Origin: Halomarinibacterium sp041392205
Lineage (GTDB): Bacteria; Bacteroidota; Bacteroidia; Flavobacteriales; Flavobacteriaceae
DNA: 64,000 bases
Direction: 5' to 3'
Assembly (NCBI GenBank): GCA_041392205.1
Contig: JAWKMO010000002.1
Location: 372,001-436,000, forward strand
Notes under the pieces: model-generated
The model's input: the letters and a program-made list of their open reading frames with translations, nothing else
Told to the model about the DNA's origin: nothing
Database searches by the model: none
Position numbers and translations under genes: made by a program
In this document: piece after piece, positions 59,070 to 64,000 of the stretch
Layout: each line of letters opens with the position of its first letter
How positions within the stretch are numbered: the first letter of the stretch is position 1

Positions 59070-61712
59070 ATGAGAATTAGGGAAATCAATGCGATGCGAG
59101 GGCCAAATTACTGGTCGGTTCGTCGCCATAAATTAATCGTGATGGTTTTGGATTTGGAGGAAATGGAAGAACGACCGTCTAATACAATTCCGGGTTTTTT
59201 GGATCGATTAAAAGCCATATTTCCCAGTATGTACAGCCATCGTTGCTCGGTTGGTGAACCGGGAGGTTTTTTTCAACGAGTAGAAGAAGGTACTTGGATG
59301 GGGCACATTATAGAGCACATTGCTTTGGAAATTCAAACCTTGGCAGGAATGGATACCGGTTTTGGAAGGACTCGTACCTATGGCGAAAAAGGAGTGTATA
59401 ATGTAGTGTTCTCCTATATTGAAGAATCGGTAGGGCGTTATGCCGCCAAAGCAGCTGTGGATATTTGTCAAGCACTAATAGATGGTAAGGAATACAATTT
59501 AGAAGACGACATCCAGCGGATGCGAGAACTTCGCGAGGCAGAGCGTTTAGGCCCAAGTACAGGATCTATTGTTGAAGAAGCTGCTAGTAGAGGCATTCCT
59601 TGGATACGATTGAATAAATATTCGTTGTGCCAATTAGGGTATGGCGCCAATCAAAAAAGAATTCAAGCCACTGTAACCAGCGAAACTTCCAGTATTGCCG
59701 TAGAAATTGCTTGTGACAAGGAAGATACCAAATACCTTTTGGAACAAGCGGAAGTAGAAGTGCCCAAAGGAGAAATTATTCGCCGTGAAAGTAGTCTGGA
59801 AGCCGCCTGTAACTATGTGGGTTACCCACTGGTGATAAAACCGGTAGATGGAAACCACGGAAGAGGGATTACCGTGAATATTAAAACCTATGAAGAGGCA
59901 TTAATAGCCTTTAGAAGCGCAAAAGAAAGCTCAAGAAACGGAGTTATTATTGTTGAAAAGTATATTACAGGAGAAGATTATCGTTTATTGGTGATAAATT
60001 ACAAGTTAGTTGCTGCTGCCAAACGATCCCCGGCACACATTATAGGAGATGGTGTTTCTACCATTAAACAATTGGTAGATAAAGTAAATGAAGATCCAAG
60101 GCGTGGATATGGACACGAAAATGTGCTAACACAAATAACCATTAACGATTTAACCAAAACGATTATAGCGGCAAAAGGGTATACAGAGGACTCAATCATT
60201 GAAAATGGAGAAAAATTAATTTTAAAAGATACTGCCAACTTAAGTACAGGAGGTACTGCCGAAGATGTAACCGATATTATGCATCCCGAAAATATTGAAA
60301 TGGCAGAACGGATTTCTCGAATTATCGATCTTGATATTTGTGGAATTGATGTCATGACCACCGATATAAGTCAGCCTCTTTCAGAAACAGGCGGTGCGGT
60401 GTTGGAAGTAAATGCTGGCCCTGGCTTTAGAATGCACTTGGCACCCACTTCGGGTTTACCAAGAAATGTAGCGGCTCCAGTGGTCGATAAATTATTTCCA
60501 AAAATGGGTGATACAGGGCGAATTCCCATTATTGCTATTACAGGAACCAATGGGAAAACTACGACAAGTCGTTTAATTGCCCATATTGCCAAAATGAATG
60601 GCTATCGGGTAGGGTACACTACCAGTGATGGGGTCTATATTCAAAATAGATTATTAATGCGTGGCGATTGTACTGGTCCAGCTAGTGCCGAATTTGTGTT
60701 GAAAGATCCTACTGTAAATTTTGCTGTATTGGAATGTGCTCGAGGAGGTTTACTGCGTGCGGGATTAGGATTTCATAAATGTGATGTGGGGATTGTTACT
60801 AATGTAGAAGAGGACCATTTGGGCTTAAAAGGAATTCATACCATAGAGCAATTGGCTAAAGTAAAAGGAGTTATTCCCGAAACGGTTTTACCAGAGGGTT
60901 ATGCCATTTTAAATGCGGACGATGATTTGGTATACGATATGCGCCGAACGGTAAATTGTAACGTAGCCTTATTTTCTATGGATGAAGAAAATCCACGCAT
61001 TCAAGCCATGCAACGCCTTGGTGGGATCACGGCTGTTTATGAAAATGGTTTTGTTACTATTTGTAGGGGAATTTGGAAAATGCGCATTATGCGAGTGGAG
61101 CAAATTCCGTTAACCTACGGAGGGAAAGCCCTATTTATGATTAAAAATGTACTGGCAGCCGTATTGGCAGCGCACGTTAGGGGAATAAGTAACCAAGATA
61201 TAAAAGCATCTTTGGAAACCTTTATTCCTTCAGCCTCGCAAACTCCGGGAAGGCTAAATTTGTTTCATTTTGAAAACTTTAAAGTATTACTCGATTATGC
61301 ACACAACCCTGCTGGAATGCGTGCTCTCAAAGAATTTACAGATACTATGGAGTGTTCCAAAAAAGTGGGAATTATTGCGGGAGTTGGTGATAGAAGAGTA
61401 GAAGACAATAACGAAATGGGTAGTCTAGCGGCCGAAATGTTTGATGAAATTATTATTAGACAAGACAAGCGATTACGAGGTAAAACCGAAGAAGAATTAA
61501 TTAAAATGCTGAATGATGGCATTCAAATGAAAGACCCAAACAAAAAGACCACCATCATTCCCTCCGAGAAAGAGGCTATTACTTATGCTGTAAATAATGC
61601 CGAAAAAGATTCATTGATTGTCCTTTGTAGCGATGTCATTCCCGATGCGTTGGATTTGGTAAAACGATTTAAGCAGCAGGAATCGGAAGGCGCAAAAGTC
61701 TTTACTTTATAA
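59070..61712 (+). CDS. cphA: Cyanophycin synthetase
   Basis: Builds the poly-Asp backbone with Arg side chains (cyanophycin) using ATP and no template. 880 residues, usual for CphA. N-domain (about 1-160) with H79-x2-E82-H83 in GHIIEHIALEIQ, a histidine/glutamate motif recalling the hydrolytic N-domain site of CphA; ATP-grasp domain (about 210-475) with YPLVIKPVDGNHGRGI and GGAVLEVNAGPGFRMH; Mur-ligase-like domain (about 485-880) with P-loop GTNGKTTTSR (K496) and SDGVYIQNRLLMRGDCTGP, LECARGGLLRAGL and LDYAHNPAG. Terminator follows. The gene is divergent from cphB with a 97-bp spacer. Activity cannot be proved from sequence. Confidence 0.95.
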   Translation: MRIREINAMRGPNYWSVRRHKLIVMVLDLEEMEERPSNTIPGFLDRLKAIFPSMYSHRCSVGEPGGFFQRVEEGTWMGHIIEHIALEIQTLAGMDTGFGRTRTYGEKGVYNVVFSYIEESVGRYAAKAAVDICQALIDGKEYNLEDDIQRMRELREAERLGPSTGSIVEEAASRGIPWIRLNKYSLCQLGYGANQKRIQATVTSETSSIAVEIACDKEDTKYLLEQAEVEVPKGEIIRRESSLEAACNYVGYPLVIKPVDGNHGRGITVNIKTYEEALIAFRSAKESSRNGVIIVEKYITGEDYRLLVINYKLVAAAKRSPAHIIGDGVSTIKQLVDKVNEDPRRGYGHENVLTQITINDLTKTIIAAKGYTEDSIIENGEKLILKDTANLSTGGTAEDVTDIMHPENIEMAERISRIIDLDICGIDVMTTDISQPLSETGGAVLEVNAGPGFRMHLAPTSGLPRNVAAPVVDKLFPKMGDTGRIPIIAITGTNGKTTTSRLIAHIAKMNGYRVGYTTSDGVYIQNRLLMRGDCTGPASAEFVLKDPTVNFAVLECARGGLLRAGLGFHKCDVGIVTNVEEDHLGLKGIHTIEQLAKVKGVIPETVLPEGYAILNADDDLVYDMRRTVNCNVALFSMDEENPRIQAMQRLGGITAVYENGFVTICRGIWKMRIMRVEQIPLTYGGKALFMIKNVLAAVLAAHVRGISNQDIKASLETFIPSASQTPGRLNLFHFENFKVLLDYAHNPAGMRALKEFTDTMECSKKVGIIAGVGDRRVEDNNEMGSLAAEMFDEIIIRQDKRLRGKTEEELIKMLNDGIQMKDPNKKTTIIPSEKEAITYAVNNAEKDSLIVLCSDVIPDALDLVKRFKQQESEGAKVFTL

Positions 61713-61714
61713 CT

Positions 61715-61744
61715 AAAAAAGCCGCTCCCAACAGCGGCTTTTTT
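61715..61744. terminator. Bidirectional terminator between cphA and the S74-domain gene
   Basis: Perfect 12-bp stem (61715-61726 with 61733-61744), A-run and T-run feet, 6-base loop; followed by AAAACATAGT. Near-copy of the terminator at 48365-48394. Confidence 0.9.
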
Positions 61745-61775
61745 GCTCAAAACATAGTTGTATTATGAACGTCAA

Positions 61776-64000
61776 CTATTTTTTTATTTCTGAAGCTGTT
61801 TCAGAATTGGTATCATTAGCTTTTTCGATTTCCAAAGCACTTAATCTCGCTTCTAGAGATTCATATTTTAAAAGTTGTTTTTTCAGTTTTTGATTTTCTT
61901 CGGAAAGGGTTTCCATTTCTTTTTTCAATTCCTTGATGGCTTCCACAAAAAGTGGGTCGTAATCGCCATAGGCAGTTTGGTAAAACCCAAGGTTATCTTG
62001 CGTTACTTTTTCTGGAAATACCTCCATTAACTCCTGAGCTATAAAACCATATTGCAAATTTTCAGGGCGTTTCATTCCGGTTTGAGTGTCGTTCCAAAAG
62101 TAGGTAACCCCACGCATCTGCTCAATTTTTTCAAGGGCCGTTTTCCCTTCAATCCCTTCAATGTTTTTCTTTAAACGGCGGTCACTGTTGGCCAACCAAG
62201 AACCTGCTACCGCTTTTGAGGCATTGCCATCAACTTCAAAATCGTTGGTTGTTGGAGTTCTATTAACCCCTACTTTTCCATCTCCAGTAACGACCATGAT
62301 ATTTCCTGTTCCGTTGTGGAAAATATTGAAACGGCTATCGGTAGAGGTATCGTCTGCTCGAGCAAATACCACCCAGTTATTGGTCGTCTCTGCTTCATTA
62401 TCAAACACAATACGGGATCCTGTATTGGCATTTGAAGCCGTAATCATAATGTGTGGAGAGGCAGCTCCAGTACTGTTGTGAATAATATCCAATCTACCAT
62501 CAGGATTGGGATTGTTTATCCCCAAGCCATCTGAAATATAATTTCTTCCAACAAAATACCCTGCCCAACCACTAGAAGCAGAAACCTCATTATAAGTTCC
62601 ATAATGGGTGCCACCAGCGGAAGATGAAATGAGGTTGTAGGTGCCATATTTAGTGCCCGTACCCGTTGCGCCAGCGCCATATTCGTTTCGTGTGCCGTAG
62701 TAAGTACCATTTGCAGTAAGCGCAAAGTCTGTATACGTTCCGGCAAATCCACCTGCTCCCGGGGTACCGCCAGTAAATCGGTTTCTTACACCTGCCATAA
62801 GGGTACTGCTGGAATTTGCCGTTAAAAATTCATTGTAAACGCCAAACATGGTAGCCGCATTGGTAGAGCGCATTCCGTTATATACCCCGTATTGATCGCC
62901 TGTACTTCCATTGTCCAAATTATTAAAGGTCCCAAACTGTTGTGCCGTAGTGGTGCCTCTTATCCAGTTACGTGTGCCGTATTGGCTTCCTGTTGCTGCG
63001 GAGTTTATTTCATTGAATACCCCGTATTTTTGTCCGGTACCTGTACCATCGGTTAGGTTGTAAATCCCATAATTATTTCCGGTTCCCATAGCGGTTGCTT
63101 CGTTGTATATGGCATGGCTTCTTCCTGTTCCGGCAGCGGTCTTATTAGTGTAGATTCCGTAAGTTGAACCTGTGAAATTATCGGTTTTTGTGATATTTAC
63201 TGCAATTAAATCGGTGTTATCGGTCTCTAATATGTCTAGTTTTGAATTTGGGTTGCTAAGGCCAATTCCCACATCACCGGTATCTTCAACAATAAAAGCA
63301 TCCACCCCATTATCTTGTACGGCAAAATCCCCCGTGCTATTTAAGTTGATATCGAAACTATTAACACCTTGGGTAATCGTGGTGTTTTGAATAAGTGTAC
63401 CACCTAAACGCACATCGTTCCCAGTTTCTGTAAGTCCGTTACTGGCAGTGGTAGCTTCACCAGAAACTGTAGCCCAAGATATAGTCCCTGCACCATTTGT
63501 TCTTAAAACTTGATTTGCTAAACCATCGATTAAAGGAAAGGTGTATTCTTCATTAAAAGTGATAAGTCCAGAATCAAAAACTTCAAAAGCATTAGAACGA
63601 GTCGCATCACTAGTTCCATTTCCCACAACAAAAACCCTTCCAGCGGCGGTACTGTTATAGGAACCTACGGCCATTTCTCCCGTTTCTGTTGCAATAGTTC
63701 CTTGACCCATGGCTGTTGAAGCAGTTCCAGATGCTTCACTCACTTGTCCCGAAGCAAATGAAAAACTTCCACTAGCAATGGTTCCGATATTAACAGCGAA
63801 GGAGCGTTGACCTATATTTATATCATCCCAAGCTGTTGGGTCATAAATTCCACCATTACCAACAGTTCCAGCTCTAAAAGCTGCTTTATTAGGGTTGAAA
63901 AACATCCTTGTTCCATCACCAGTTACGGAAACAATATCTCCAGCACCAAAACCTCCAGTTACCATAAACCCATCTTGACCTGCTATAGTGACAGCCCCGT
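61776..64000 (-). CDS. Repetitive surface/fibre protein with S74 chaperone domain (5' end beyond window)
   Basis: At least 741 codons; the reading frame is open to the right edge (AVTIAGQDGFMVTGGFGAGD). An internal Met at 63965 is not the true start. Features: DGTRMFFNPNKAAFRAG shared with the YadA-like protein, a few YadA-type repeats (SFAVNIGTIASG), two VGI-type modules (VGIGLSNPNSKLDI; LGINNPNPDGRLDI), many short YGTYN/YGVYN/YGIYN repeats of about 19 residues (residues about 270-500), and a C-terminal intramolecular chaperone domain of the S74/endosialidase type: SDRRLKKNI with Ser and Lys (S+5=K), codon at 62184-62186, plus a coiled-coil tail. The chaperone normally folds trimers and cuts itself off. 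Cell-surface adhesin or fibre is inferred. Confidence 0.8.
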   Translation of the reverse strand, partial: GAVTIAGQDGFMVTGGFGAGDIVSVTGDGTRMFFNPNKAAFRAGTVGNGGIYDPTAWDDINIGQRSFAVNIGTIASGSFSFASGQVSEASGTASTAMGQGTIATETGEMAVGSYNSTAAGRVFVVGNGTSDATRSNAFEVFDSGLITFNEEYTFPLIDGLANQVLRTNGAGTISWATVSGEATTASNGLTETGNDVRLGGTLIQNTTITQGVNSFDINLNSTGDFAVQDNGVDAFIVEDTGDVGIGLSNPNSKLDILETDNTDLIAVNITKTDNFTGSTYGIYTNKTAAGTGRSHAIYNEATAMGTGNNYGIYNLTDGTGTGQKYGVFNEINSAATGSQYGTRNWIRGTTTAQQFGTFNNLDNGSTGDQYGVYNGMRSTNAATMFGVYNEFLTANSSSTLMAGVRNRFTGGTPGAGGFAGTYTDFALTANGTYYGTRNEYGAGATGTGTKYGTYNLISSSAGGTHYGTYNEVSASSGWAGYFVGRNYISDGLGINNPNPDGRLDIIHNSTGAASPHIMITASNANTGSRIVFDNEAETTNNWVVFARADDTSTDSRFNIFHNGTGNIMVVTGDGKVGVNRTPTTNDFEVDGNASKAVAGSWLANSDRRLKKNIEGIEGKTALEKIEQMRGVTYFWNDTQTGMKRPENLQYGFIAQELMEVFPEKVTQDNLGFYQTAYGDYDPLFVEAIKELKKEMETLSEENQKLKKQLLKYESLEARLSALEIEKANDTNSETASEIKK

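Noticed and set aside
61776..64000. Prophage tail fibre explanation for the S74 protein
   Set aside because: No phage structural, integrase or lysis genes in the flanks, and the shared terminator and modules link it to the resident surface proteins; left open only for the unseen right side.

Overview
The window is chromosomal DNA from a low-GC member of the Bacteroidota, most likely the family Flavobacteriaceae. The signs are a SusC/SusD pair, the exbB-membrane protein-exbD-exbD order, AnsA and TatD arranged as in flavobacteria, several hybrid or TPR-type histidine kinases, very few Shine-Dalgarno sequences, and repeated use of the Bacteroidota promoter -7 element TAnnTTTG. Nothing suggests a prophage, plasmid or CRISPR array, and I saw no insertion sequence.

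Layout. 1-5.5 kb: dxs (cut by the left edge), tadA, a cold-shock protein, then aspS-clcA-small membrane protein on the minus strand. 5.6-9.9 kb: a SusC/SusD outer-membrane uptake pair without adjacent polysaccharide enzymes. 10.0-16.7 kb: a complete tripartite RND efflux operon (tetR-tolC-MFP-RND) with a perfect palindromic operator candidate in front of tetR. 16.8-22.5 kb: a prenyl diphosphate synthase, a small beta-barrel protein, and sucA-sucB of the TCA cycle. 22.5-27.7 kb: a tiny membrane ORF, a NarL-type two-component system, a retropepsin-like protease, tatD and ansA. 27.7-28.2 kb: tRNA-Ser(GGA) and a structured spacer with a 42-bp direct repeat. 28.2-30.6 kb: the ExbB/ExbD energiser that would power TonB receptors such as SusC. 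30.7-38.9 kb: a beta-barrel protein, a PAP2-like protein, rpoN, asnS, an RND-superfamily exporter, frr and pyrH. 39.0-41.9 kb: tsf, rpsB, rpsI, rplM, with hairpin terminators between several of them. 42.2-48.3 kb: a DUF5916 outer-membrane protein, a lipocalin-like lipoprotein and polA.

48.4-57.1 kb is the most interesting part. A TPR sensor kinase (HisKA_2 type) and a LytTR response regulator sit above two repetitive surface proteins: an L-domain/thrombospondin-type-3 protein and a YadA-head-like repeat protein. The spacers in front of the regulator and of both surface genes each carry the same 9-bp direct repeat (TTTAGTGAA twice, 20-21 bp apart), and the two surface genes also share a 20-nt element just before their start codons. 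I infer a LytTR-controlled surface-protein regulon. A third related surface protein, with an S74 (endosialidase-type) chaperone domain, runs off the right edge at 61.8-64.0 kb and shares its 3' terminator sequence with the YadA-like gene.

57.2-61.7 kb holds a complete cyanophycin cycle: isoaspartyl peptidase, cyanophycinase and cyanophycin synthetase. This would let the cell store nitrogen and carbon as an Asp-Arg polymer and recover it.

Functions are assigned by recognising family motifs in the translations; no database search was run. Several start codons were moved from the longest possible ORF, as explained in the entries.
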